Of a stretch of DNA of 64,000 bases, positions 16,768 through 24,208 are shown piece by piece. Position numbers and translations under genes: made by a program. Numbering within the stretch: the stretch's first letter is position 1; every line of letters starts with the position of its first letter. Source of the DNA: an uncultured Myxococcales bacterium (GTDB lineage: Bacteria; Myxococcota_A; Polyangia; Polyangiales; Polyangiaceae); contig CALFEQ010000007.1 of NCBI GenBank assembly GCA_937949945.1, positions 1 to 64,000 of the forward strand. Direction: 5' to 3'. The notes below the pieces were generated by a model, which worked only from the letters and a program-made list of their open reading frames with translations, was not told where the DNA came from and did no database searches.

Positions 16768-18471
16768 TCAGCGGCGCTCGAGGTGCCAAATCTGTGGAGC
16801 GAGATCGTTGCACGTCCACTGGGCGACGTTGCCTCCGACCGCGGTCGATCCGCCCGCGACGTCGAGGCAGGTGTCCGAGCCCTTCTGGACGAACGTGTAA
16901 TGGTCGAGGCCGACGCCGCGCAGCTTCCACTCTTGGCCCGCGCCTCCACACGGCTGCTGCTCGACGTTCGTCCCCGGCGTCGTCGATCCGCGGGCGACGG
17001 TGAGGCACATGCCGCTGACCGCGGATCGGAGCGTCACGACGTCTCCGTCGCGGGAGATGGTCCAGCGTTGGGCAGCACTGCCGTTGCACGTCCACTGCTG
17101 GACGTTCGCGCCCGCTTCGGTCGCGCCGCCGGCGACGTCGAGGCAGAGGCCGCTCATCACGCTGACGAGGCGTGCGGTCGTCCCGTCGGCGACCTCGCTG
17201 CCGTCGCTCGTGTCCAACAGCGGAGCGCGCGCGAAATACGAGCGGCACACGTTGCCGTCCCAGCGTGACGCGATCTCGAGCCCGACCCTGCCGTCTTCGA
17301 GCGGAAGGAGCGTCGAGCTGTAGTTCGGGCAGAAGTTGTCGTACGCGTCGGGGACCGGCACCGGCTTCGGGATCGGGAACCAGTGCTGGAAGCCGTCCTC
17401 GGTGTTGGCGAGCAGGATCCGACCGTTCTCGGGAGCGACGTCGCCGTTCCGGGAGTACGTCATCTGCCCGATCATGTAGAAGCGACCTCGACCGGGCGTC
17501 GGGCTCCATGTGAGCGTGGGCGCGTGGCGGAAGTGCTTGCCGTCGACCGTCGAAATCCGGGTGCCGCGCTGGCGAGGATCACCCCAGTTCCAACCGTCCT
17601 CCGAGGTCCGGAACCACGCCGCGCAGTTGTCGCCTTCGACGGCGCAGATCTCGTACGACATGACGTAGGGCCCTCCGGGCGGACGCCGCACGTTCGGCAT
17701 CCCCGGCCGGTGGGCGCGCGGGGAGACGGCGACGGTGTTGCGATGATCCCGCCACGTCACGCCGTCCGTCGTGCGTGCCTCGACGAGCTTCTGGCTGTGT
17801 GCCGGATCCGTCTCGTCGGACCAGTGGCAGACGAGCGTCCCGTCGTCGAGCTGCGAGAGCTCGGGCTCCCAGAGCCCGCCGCTTCTGCGTGGCACCGCGC
17901 CGGTCGTGACCTTCGACACGAAGGTCCAGGTCCGGCCGCCGTCTTCGCTCCTCCAGACGGGCAGCGACATCGGCTGGTTCGGCGCATCGCCGCCCGCCGA
18001 GGCCGTCCAGAGCAACGTACCCGCGGGCATCGCCCCGAGCGGCCGATGCAGCTCGAAGAGCATCCCGCAGCACAGCCCGCCGTCGTTGATCGGATCGTCG
18101 ATCTTCCCGATCTCGGTGAACGAGAGCCCTCCGTCGGTGCTCTCGAAGAACGTCGCGCCCATCCGCGGCCCGAGGTTGTGCACGACCGACGCGAGGATGA
18201 CGCCGTTCGATCGTTGGATGAGGCGTGGATAGAAGCTCTCGCCCGCGGTGAGCGGCTTCGGCTCGGTCCGCACGGGCCTCTTCGGGATCGCGGCGGTGTC
18301 ACCGTCGATGCCCGCCGTGCCCCCTTCGGCCGGAGCCCGGGCGGAGGAACGCGCTCCATCGGAGGCGTCGGTGCTCGCAGCCTCGCTTCGAGCAGGCGAG
18401 GTCGACGATGGCTCGTCACACGCGGAAGCAGCGACGACGAAGAGGAGGAAGGGAACGGCGAGGACGCGCAT
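16768..18471 (-). CDS. Sialidase-fold lipoprotein with C-terminal ricin-type lectin domain
   Basis: The 567-residue product has a lipobox (FVVAASAC, Cys about 16), a Ser/Asp/Ala-rich linker and a six-bladed sialidase/BNR-type fold with Asp-box-like turns (STDGGLSF, SEDGGRTW, TSEDGWNW). Residues about 435-567 form a ricin B-type lectin (CBM13) of three subrepeats with SGLCLDVAGG, SGMCLTVARG and SDTCLDVAGG, each closing with a Q-W or similar pair. It is probably a surface glycan-binding or glycan-degrading protein; related folds include GH93 arabinanases and sialidases. Catalytic residues could not be fixed by eye. ATG at 18471 is chosen because the signal peptide starts there. Confidence 0.8.
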   Translation of the reverse strand: MRVLAVPFLLFVVAASACDEPSSTSPARSEAASTDASDGARSSARAPAEGGTAGIDGDTAAIPKRPVRTEPKPLTAGESFYPRLIQRSNGVILASVVHNLGPRMGATFFESTDGGLSFTEIGKIDDPINDGGLCCGMLFELHRPLGAMPAGTLLWTASAGGDAPNQPMSLPVWRSEDGGRTWTFVSKVTTGAVPRRSGGLWEPELSQLDDGTLVCHWSDETDPAHSQKLVEARTTDGVTWRDHRNTVAVSPRAHRPGMPNVRRPPGGPYVMSYEICAVEGDNCAAWFRTSEDGWNWGDPRQRGTRISTVDGKHFRHAPTLTWSPTPGRGRFYMIGQMTYSRNGDVAPENGRILLANTEDGFQHWFPIPKPVPVPDAYDNFCPNYSSTLLPLEDGRVGLEIASRWDGNVCRSYFARAPLLDTSDGSEVADGTTARLVSVMSGLCLDVAGGATEAGANVQQWTCNGSAAQRWTISRDGDVVTLRSAVSGMCLTVARGSTTPGTNVEQQPCGGAGQEWKLRGVGLDHYTFVQKGSDTCLDVAGGSTAVGGNVAQWTCNDLAPQIWHLERR

Positions 18472-18825
18472 GGGGCTGGATCGGACGGCCCCCGCAGAGC
18501 AGGAGGCGTGCCAGCGCCGTGCTCCTCGATCGAGCCGTCTCATGCGCACATCGCGCAGAAAGCTGCTCGATTCGGTCCGCTCGGATCGACGTCGGTGTGA
18601 GCGAGTACCCAGGTGATCCCGCCGTGAGACACCTCCCCATGACCCTCACCACGAGCTGGCGCGCCGGCTCGTCGATCCCTCGGGCTCGCGATGACGTGGC
18701 AACGATGCGGCGAGCACTGGCACCGGCATTCGTGACGACGTTCCTCGCGTGCAACAAGGCACCGATGAGCGAGACGCCGCCGGCCGTCACGACGACGCGC
18801 AATCCCTCTTCGACGAGGACTGGCT
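18472..18825. other. Intergenic stretch with a possible lipoprotein gene remnant
   Basis: The stretch between the lectin protein start and the VOC gene stop has no convincing complete gene. At 18705-18836 on the plus strand, a 43-residue frame begins MRRALAPAFVTTFLAC, like a lipoprotein signal, then stops after 27 more residues and overlaps the VOC gene 3' end. It may be the 5' end of a decayed gene or chance. Nothing else is recognisable. Confidence 0.3.
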
Positions 18826-19254
18826 TCAGAACGTGATCGCGATCGACTCCGCCGACCGCTTCGACGGCCCGTGGTGCACGACCTCGACGTTGTTGCCATC
18901 GGGATCGAGCACGAACGCCGCGTAGTAGTCCGGGTGGTACGGACGCTCGCCGGGCTTGCCGTTGTCCTTGCCGCCCGCGGCGACGGCAGCGGAGTGGAAG
19001 CGATCGACCATCGCGCGATCCTTCGCCTGGAACGCGAAGTGGGACGGCCCCGTCACGCGCCCGGCCGACGCGGGTGAATCGACGGACGACACGAACAGCT
19101 CGTCGGCCCAGAAGAAGCCAGGCCCCTCTCCACCGAGCGGGATCCCGAGGACCTCGAGGACCGCCGTGTAGAAGCGTTTGCTCGCTTCGAGATCGCGAAC
19201 GACGATCTGGAGGTGATCGATCAGGCGGCCGCGATGAAGCTCGTTCGTTTCCAT
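18826..19254 (-). CDS. VOC (glyoxalase/bleomycin resistance-type) family protein
   Basis: The 142-residue product is one VOC module of two beta-alpha-beta-beta-beta units. LIDHLQIVVRDLEASKRFYTAVL at the start carries the usual His metal ligand; HFAFQAKDRAMVDRFHSAA opens the second half and FVLDPDGNNVEVVHHG closes it with the usual Glu ligand. These are small cytoplasmic metal enzymes (glyoxalases, dioxygenases, fosfomycin or bleomycin resistance proteins). The substrate cannot be told from sequence. It stands alone between exported-protein genes with no clear operon. Confidence 0.85.
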   Translation of the reverse strand: METNELHRGRLIDHLQIVVRDLEASKRFYTAVLEVLGIPLGGEGPGFFWADELFVSSVDSPASAGRVTGPSHFAFQAKDRAMVDRFHSAAVAAGGKDNGKPGERPYHPDYYAAFVLDPDGNNVEVVHHGPSKRSAESIAITF

Positions 19255-19508
19255 GCGACCTCTCTAGCGCACCGCGCCTCGACGTTCACCTAGACTCGTG
19301 AGGTGAGGCTCGGTCGGACGGGAGGGGCGTCGTCGCGGCGCTGACGGTGGCGGGGATGATCATCGGCTGCGTCGCCGAGGATCCCGACGTCGGCCGAACG
19401 ACCGCTCCACCGCCTGGCTCTCCCGCCGAGGACGGCGGCGCTCCCGTCGATCCCGACGTGGCGCCCTCGCTCGGGTGTCCTCTCGGTTGTCTCCCACCGC
19501 CGCGCGTC

Positions 19509-20360
19509 TCAGTCCGAAGCGAGGACCACGTCGTCGTAATGGGCGGTGAGGCCGCCGCTCGGGCTCGGCGAGTACCGCGGCCCGATCCCGACCTTCACCC
19601 GCGAGCCGGGGAGATCGTGCGTCCACCGAAACGCGGGCGCAGGCACGACTTCGTGACCATCGAGGCTGACCCGGATCGTGTGCGCCGCGACGTCGACGTC
19701 GATCGCGATCGAACGCCACACGCCAGGATCGAGCTCGGAGACGCGGTGGCTCTCGAAGTAGTCCGGGCCGCCGTCCGGCGGCTCCGCCGCCTCGGTGATC
19801 ATCAGATCGCCGTCACTCCTCAAATGGACGGCGAGGGTGCCGTCGTTCGAGCCGTCCACGAACTCGATCGTCGCGAGCTGGCGGTTCGACGACGGGATCG
19901 CCTCGACGCGGAAACGAAAGCGTACGAAGAAGCGCGTCGTGAAAGGGAGCCCGGCGGCCAAGAACGCCTCGCTGCGCCCCGAGTCCTGTCCCGCCACGGT
20001 CGCGGAGAGGAACCGCGATCCGGCGTCGTCGTCCTCGATCACGGCGAGCACGGCGCTGTCGCCCGACCGGTTCGGGGACCATGCGGCCTTCCAGGTCGCA
20101 CCGTCGAACGAGTCGCAGAGCCGGGTGACGAGGCCCTCGACGTGACAGGGATCGCCGGCATCGAGCTCCGTCGACGTGTCGGAGGTCGCGTCCGCGACGT
20201 CATCGGTGCCGTCGCCCGCGTCCGCGTGCGTCTCGGGCGATGCGACGTCGATTCCACCGTCCGAGTCCGAAGCCCCTCCGCCGGACAGGTTCTCTCCGAC
20301 GAGGAGCGAGCACGCCGGCGCGATCCCGAGCAGAACGATCGCGACTCCCCTCACACGCAC
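19509..20360 (-). CDS. Jelly-roll (LamG/concanavalin-like) lipoprotein
   Basis: The 283-residue product has a lipoprotein signal ending in IAPAC (Cys about 17), then a long Asp/Ser/Thr/Ala linker typical of myxobacterial surface lipoproteins. From about residue 75 there is a jelly-roll domain: LCDSFDGATWKAAW, FFVRFRFRVEAIP, GVWRSIAIDVDVAAHTIRVSLDGH and the final YDDVVLASD strand. Such domains bind sugars or act as passive surface modules; no catalytic residues are apparent. A second lipoprotein-like start on the opposite strand at 19347 overlaps its 3' end and is probably not a gene. Confidence 0.75.
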   Translation of the reverse strand: MRVRGVAIVLLGIAPACSLLVGENLSGGGASDSDGGIDVASPETHADAGDGTDDVADATSDTSTELDAGDPCHVEGLVTRLCDSFDGATWKAAWSPNRSGDSAVLAVIEDDDAGSRFLSATVAGQDSGRSEAFLAAGLPFTTRFFVRFRFRVEAIPSSNRQLATIEFVDGSNDGTLAVHLRSDGDLMITEAAEPPDGGPDYFESHRVSELDPGVWRSIAIDVDVAAHTIRVSLDGHEVVPAPAFRWTHDLPGSRVKVGIGPRYSPSPSGGLTAHYDDVVLASD

Positions 20361-20476
20361 GTCGATGAGCTTAGCAGCGCCGGCAGCGCGTGACGCGCGA
20401 TCGCGATGACGACCGCTCGGTCACTTCGCTCGTGTAACCGTTCGACGCACTCACCCGCCGATCTTCGGCGCGCGCG

Positions 20477-21271
20477 TCAGGCGCTCCCTCCCGGTCCGGG
20501 CCACGAGAGGAACGTGTCGGACTTGCGCTCGGACGTGCGCATCCGCGTCGACTCCGGCGGAATGCGTGCGAGCAGATCGCGTAGCCCTTCGTAGAAGGCG
20601 ACCTTCGTTTCCTCGGGGGCGTGGTTGTCGCGGACGCGTGCGACGAGCTTGTCGACGGTGGCGATGAGCGCTTCGCGTCCGCCCGCGTGCTCCTCCAGCG
20701 CCGCGAGCTCGGCCTCCACCTCCGCGGAGACGGTGGTGGTGCCGATGGGAGCGTCGACGCCGAAGACGGTCCGTGCGTACGCGATCGCGCGTTCGAGCGC
20801 GTGGCCGGTCGCATCGTGATGGACCGCCACCCGGCAGCGCGCACGGTCTCCCGAGGCCGTGAAGCTCGAGCCTCCGACCTCGCCGGTGACGAGGACCACG
20901 TCGTAAGCGCGAGGCTCGATCACGCGCGTCTCGAGCGCGAGCCCTCGGCCGAAGACGAGCAGCGAGCCGGGCGGAAGCAGCGGCTCGATCGCATGATGGT
21001 AGACGGACGCCTGCTCGTCGTCGGGGACGAGCACGACGACCACGTCGGCCCTGCCGACGAGGACCGCGGGCGCTTGCGCCTCGAAGCCGTCACGGCGCGC
21101 GCGCACCCAGCTCATGCCGCCGAGCCGCAGTCCGATCGTCACCTCGTTGTCGTTCTTGCGTAGCCCGAGCGCATGCTCGCGCGCTGCGCGTCCATAGCCC
21201 AGCACGGTGATGCGTGCGCGCTCGAGCGTCAGAGCTTGTCGTGGTTCGCCGGCTGCTGTCTTCGTGTTCAT
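20477..21271 (-). CDS. Shortened ketol-acid reductoisomerase-like protein
   Basis: The 264-residue protein resembles IlvC (acetohydroxyacid isomeroreductase, normally about 335 residues). The NADPH-binding half is clear: VLGYGRAAREHALGL (25-37), GLRLGGMSWVRARRDGFE, ADVVVVLVPDDEQASVYHHAIEPLL. The catalytic His region (family FAHGF) reads FGRGL, and the conserved GPG loop is changed to TGEVGGSS. The metal-binding domain is partly kept: EAELAALEEHAGG replaces ETDLFGEQ, FYEGLRDLL replaces YFECLHEM, and MRTSERKSD follows, after which the protein ends about 70 residues early. It probably lacks normal activity. Strong ribosome-binding site AGGAGGAAGG precedes ATG at 21271. The leader region upstream carries an attenuator-like structure. 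Confidence 0.8.
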   Translation of the reverse strand: MNTKTAAGEPRQALTLERARITVLGYGRAAREHALGLRKNDNEVTIGLRLGGMSWVRARRDGFEAQAPAVLVGRADVVVVLVPDDEQASVYHHAIEPLLPPGSLLVFGRGLALETRVIEPRAYDVVLVTGEVGGSSFTASGDRARCRVAVHHDATGHALERAIAYARTVFGVDAPIGTTTVSAEVEAELAALEEHAGGREALIATVDKLVARVRDNHAPEETKVAFYEGLRDLLARIPPESTRMRTSERKSDTFLSWPGPGGSA

Positions 21272-21333
21272 CCTTCCTCCTGCCTCGATGAACGTCGGCG
21301 CCTCTGCGGCTTCGCGTCTCGTCCGCGCTGACG

Positions 21334-21364
21334 AAAAAGCCCCCGCGGCTACGGCTGCGGGGGC
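21334..21364 (-). terminator. Intrinsic terminator in the leader of the KARI-like gene (putative attenuator)
   Basis: Reading the minus strand, GCCCCCGC pairs perfectly with GCGGGGGC around a 10-base loop, followed at once by TTTTT. It lies about 60 bases upstream of the KARI-like start, between promoter and gene, where it would stop transcription unless prevented. That position, together with an upstream short ORF rich in Val/Leu/Ile codons, fits transcription attenuation. Confidence 0.65.
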
Positions 21365-21381
21365 GAATGGGAACGTTCGGC

Positions 21382-21510
21382 TCACGTCGGCGGCTCGCAA
21401 CCGGCGCTGCGCGGGTCGAGCGGTCGGATGCCGACGAGTCCGACGGGAACGAAGTGAGGAGCGGAGCGCCAGGGCGCCATGGGTCGCAGGCTCGGTCGCG
21501 TGCACCCCAT
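21382..21510 (-). CDS. Putative branched-chain leader peptide
   Basis: A 42-codon frame starts ATG at 21510, right after the likely promoter, and stops at 21382, 18 bases before the terminator hairpin. Codons 20-31 read FVPVGLVGIRPL: six of the twelve are Val, Leu or Ile. A second small hairpin (GTCGGA with TCCGAC, 21423-21444) overlaps those codons, as a pause hairpin would. No good ribosome-binding site is visible, so translation might be leaderless. The pattern resembles classic ilv leader peptides but could be chance in this GC-rich DNA. Confidence 0.4.
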   Translation of the reverse strand: MGCTRPSLRPMAPWRSAPHFVPVGLVGIRPLDPRSAGCEPPT

Positions 21511-21518
21511 GACGACAG

Positions 21519-21547
21519 GTTATGGGGTCGACGCCGCGACGCGTCAA
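21519..21547 (-). promoter_or_regulatory. Sigma70-type promoter for the KARI-like gene
   Basis: On the minus strand TTGACG (21547-21542) and CATAAC (21524-21519) are separated by exactly 17 bases. Transcription would start within a few bases of the putative leader peptide ATG. It is one of the clearest sigma70-like matches in the window. Confidence 0.5.
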
Positions 21548-21565
21548 GGAAAGTTGGCACAAATG

Positions 21566-21588
21566 CGTAAGATATTGTTCTGCTTACG
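21566..21588. promoter_or_regulatory. CGTAAG-N11-CTTACG inverted repeat, possible operator
   Basis: A perfect 6+6 palindrome with an 11-base AT-rich spacer lies 19-41 bases upstream of the -35 box of the KARI-like gene, the usual place for an activator such as a LysR-type protein (IlvY acts near ilvC in enterobacteria). The regulator is unknown. Confidence 0.4.
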
Positions 21589-21675
21589 TACCATTCATGA
21601 CGCAGCGCATGCTCATGTGTGGAACGATGCGTCAGAGGGCGCTCGGCCGGTGCTGGAGCCTGTCTGCGGTCACGT

Positions 21676-22740
21676 TCAGGGCACGGCGATGAGGCCATCG
21701 TTCGTCAGGTCGAGCTGCTCGACGGCGAAGAGCTCGAAGACGCGCTCGGGCGCATCTTCGCTCGCGGGGACGATCGCGAGCTCGCGCTCCTTCATCTCGA
21801 CGAAGCGGCGCTCGTCGAGAGGGATCCCGAGCCACTCGCCGCGCGAGGCCACGTATCGTCCCGCATTGGCGAGAAGCTCGCTCGCCAACGGCTCGTCGTT
21901 CAGGACGACGGGCGAGACACGTGTAATGTACACATGCGTCTGGTCGTCGAACCGCGTCGACGCCTCGACCCGGACGAAGTCGCCATCGGAGAGGCGGAAC
22001 AGCTCCCCGCCGGCCACGAGACGACGCTCGACCTCGCCGGCCTCGAGAAAGCCGTCCTTCGCGAGCGCATGATCGAGCGGCCATTGCCCGCTCACCGTCA
22101 GAGGCCGTCCGAGCGAGACGGTCCCGGCACGCGCTTCGCGCCACTTTCGCTCCGTCGTTTCGAGAACGGCGGAGAACGTGGCCCGAAGCGTGGCGAGAGA
22201 CGCGGGGCCGCATCGCGTCCGCGAGCTCGGCCTCGGCATGCAGGCCGTGCCCTTCGGAAACGAGAACAGGTCGGCCTCGCCCGGACCGAGCTCGACGTCG
22301 GTGTGCTCGAAGGCACGCATGTCTTCGGCGCGGATTGCCGCGATTTCGGCGCGGACGCGCGCGAGCGTGTCCGGATGCAGCCGCGCGACGACGAGCCCGC
22401 GCGGCGGCGTCGCCAAGAAGCGCGCGTCGCGCAGGATGGGCGTGCGCCGGACGGTGCCGTCCTCGTAGATCGCGATTTTCGGCACGCCGATGCTTCGGCC
22501 TTCGTCGTCCTCGATCACCGCGCCGACCGCGAGCCGCGCCCGGACGAGCGCGCCGTCCGCCGGGAGCTCGTCGAGGGCGTCGGGCTCGATCGACGAGCAC
22601 CGGGACGGCTCACGCGCCTCGCACGCCGTCCACGGCTCCGAAAGCGGTGGCTGCATGCGTACGCGTTCGGCGGGCGCATCGACCGGCCCTGAGCAACCGA
22701 CCGACGTCGCGAGCAAGCAGAGGGGAAGCGCCCGGCTCAT
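21676..22740 (-). CDS. Lipoprotein of unknown function
   Basis: The 354-residue product begins MSRALPLCLLATSVGC with the lipidated Cys at 16, so it is membrane-anchored outside the cytoplasm. The body mixes strands and helices, with motifs such as IAIYEDGTVRRTPIL and VYITRVSPVVLNDEPL, and contains cysteine pairs but no catalytic signature. I do not recognise a family. It precedes the KARI-like gene on the same strand with over 400 bases between, so the two are probably separate transcripts. Confidence 0.65.
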   Translation of the reverse strand: MSRALPLCLLATSVGCSGPVDAPAERVRMQPPLSEPWTACEAREPSRCSSIEPDALDELPADGALVRARLAVGAVIEDDEGRSIGVPKIAIYEDGTVRRTPILRDARFLATPPRGLVVARLHPDTLARVRAEIAAIRAEDMRAFEHTDVELGPGEADLFSFPKGTACMPRPSSRTRCGPASLATLRATFSAVLETTERKWREARAGTVSLGRPLTVSGQWPLDHALAKDGFLEAGEVERRLVAGGELFRLSDGDFVRVEASTRFDDQTHVYITRVSPVVLNDEPLASELLANAGRYVASRGEWLGIPLDERRFVEMKERELAIVPASEDAPERVFELFAVEQLDLTNDGLIAVP

Positions 22741-22803
22741 GCCGCGCGCTCATCGCAACCGACATACCAGGCGTCACGACTTCCTGGATCGAACCACATG
22801 CAA

Positions 22804-23634
22804 TCAGTGGCAGATCCAGGACGTCGTGCAGTACCCGGAGCTGCCCGACCAGAAGCGGTCGACCTCGACGGCACAACCGAGCGACCACGTCTCACCGGCA
22901 GCCATGTCGATCTGCGTGGTCGAGCTCGCGCGGTAGTGGAGGGCAAAGTCGAACCCGGAGGCTGGAGAAGCGAAGACCGCGGCGACTCCCTTCCCCGACC
23001 ATGCCTCGCTGTTCCTGCGGCTCGCGACCCTCACGCCCGCGATGCCCATGGAGATTGGCTCGGAGCTCGATATGTCCGCGGTCGCGGTCACGACGCAGGA
23101 CAATGCGCGTGTCGCGGTGACCGTCGTCGCCGAGATGAAGTTGCTCCCGGTCGAGAGTGACGGGATGGCAACGTCACTCACGCCGATGGGCCCCGATGGC
23201 CCCGGCGGGCCCCCGGGGCCCTCCGGTCCAGCGGGTCCTTGAGGTCCGGGCGGCCCCGCCGGACCTTGCGGGCCCGCGGGGCCTTGCGGTCCCGCCGGAC
23301 CTTGCGGTCCCGCCGGACCTTGCGGCCCTGCAGGGCCTGGAGGACCGGCGGGTCCAGCCGGTCCTGCCGGACCGGGCGGACCTTCCGGACCAGGCGGACC
23401 GGGGACGGACGACGACGAGGAGCCTGGCGGCCCCGGAGGGCCTTCGGGTCCTTGCGGCCCTTCCGGTCCTTGCGGCCCCGTCGGCCCGGGCGGACCGGAT
23501 GGTCCCCGTTCGCCGGGCGGCCCGGCCATCCCTTGGATGCCCGGAGGGCCCGGAGGGCCTTCCGGTCCGGGTTCACATGCGACGACGACCGGCACCATGA
23601 CGGCGAGCAACAGAGCCGTGCCCGAGGTCTTCAC
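22804..23634 (-). CDS. Collagen-like lipoprotein
   Basis: The 276-residue product has a short signal ending VVVAC (lipidated Cys at 20), then an almost unbroken Gly-X-Y region of about 40 triplets at residues 23-150, mostly GPP, GPA, GPE and GPQ. A single SSSSSVP interruption falls near 72-78. Such stretches form collagen triple helices even without hydroxyproline. Residues 151-276 form a beta-rich head with several cysteines (LGCAVEVDRFW, GYCTTSWICH), probably the trimerising or binding tip. GTG at 23634 was chosen because it begins the signal and follows GGAGGAAAAGG. The likely role is a surface stalk or adhesin-like fibre; ligand unknown. Confidence 0.88.
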   Translation of the reverse strand: MKTSGTALLLAVMVPVVVACEPGPEGPPGPPGIQGMAGPPGERGPSGPPGPTGPQGPEGPQGPEGPPGPPGSSSSSVPGPPGPEGPPGPAGPAGPAGPPGPAGPQGPAGPQGPAGPQGPAGPQGPAGPPGPQGPAGPEGPGGPPGPSGPIGVSDVAIPSLSTGSNFISATTVTATRALSCVVTATADISSSEPISMGIAGVRVASRRNSEAWSGKGVAAVFASPASGFDFALHYRASSTTQIDMAAGETWSLGCAVEVDRFWSGSSGYCTTSWICH

Positions 23635-23769
23635 GTTCCTTTTCCTCCCCGAAGAGCGCGATCCGATCGCGCACCGCAACCGTAGGCGCGATCCGAACGC
23701 TCGATCCATGGTCATGTCATTGGGGCGCCCGCGATCGTCGGGGGCACACCGATTGCGTCTCCGATCGCC

Positions 23770-24192
23770 ATGTCTGTGAGCAGCGCGACGGCACGGTGGG
23801 ACGGGACACTCGACGACGGATGCGGGGACATGAAGCCGGAGCATGGTCCGGACATGGCGTTCTCGCGCTCCACGAGGTTCGGCGACGCGGCCGGCGCGAA
23901 CCCCGAGGAGCTCATCGGAGCCGCCCTGGCGGGCTGCTTCTCGATGGCGCTGTCGGCGAGTCTCGAGCGAGCGGGGATGAAGCCGGAGCACATCGAGACG
24001 ACGGCGAAGGTGCACCTCGACCTCACGGACGGCGGCTACGAGATCCGTCAGATCGATCTCACGACGAAGGCTCGGGCCCAGAACGCGGACGAGGAGAAGC
24101 TCCGGCTCATCGCCGAGAACGCGAAGCGCGAGTGCCCGATCGGCAAGCTCCTCGGCGCGCCGATCATGCTCGAGACGAAGCTCGCCGCCTGA
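23770..24192 (+). CDS. OsmC/Ohr family peroxiredoxin-like protein
   Basis: The 140-residue protein has the two reactive cysteines of the family: C56 in ALAGCFSMAL and C122 in RECPIGKLL. OsmC proteins reduce organic hydroperoxides with lipoyl or thiol donors and act as a cytoplasmic stress defence. The upper helix (ANPEELIGAALAGCFS) and the MKPEHIETTAKVHLD strand match the OsmC rather than Ohr branch. The start codon has only weak ribosome-binding context. It is divergent from the collagen-like gene. Confidence 0.9.
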   Translation: MSVSSATARWDGTLDDGCGDMKPEHGPDMAFSRSTRFGDAAGANPEELIGAALAGCFSMALSASLERAGMKPEHIETTAKVHLDLTDGGYEIRQIDLTTKARAQNADEEKLRLIAENAKRECPIGKLLGAPIMLETKLAA

Positions 24193-24208
24193 TCGTCGCG
24201 CGAGCGCG

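Noticed and set aside
19347..19560. Plus-strand frame beginning with a lipobox-like GMIIGC
   Set aside because: Overlaps the jelly-roll lipoprotein antisense, has no ribosome-binding site and turns into Arg-rich noise; likely chance.
23157..23685. Plus-strand frames opposite the collagen-like region
   Set aside because: They mirror the repeat DNA (Arg/Ala/Gly-rich) and have no signal or motif; the minus strand has clean Gly-X-Y periodicity.
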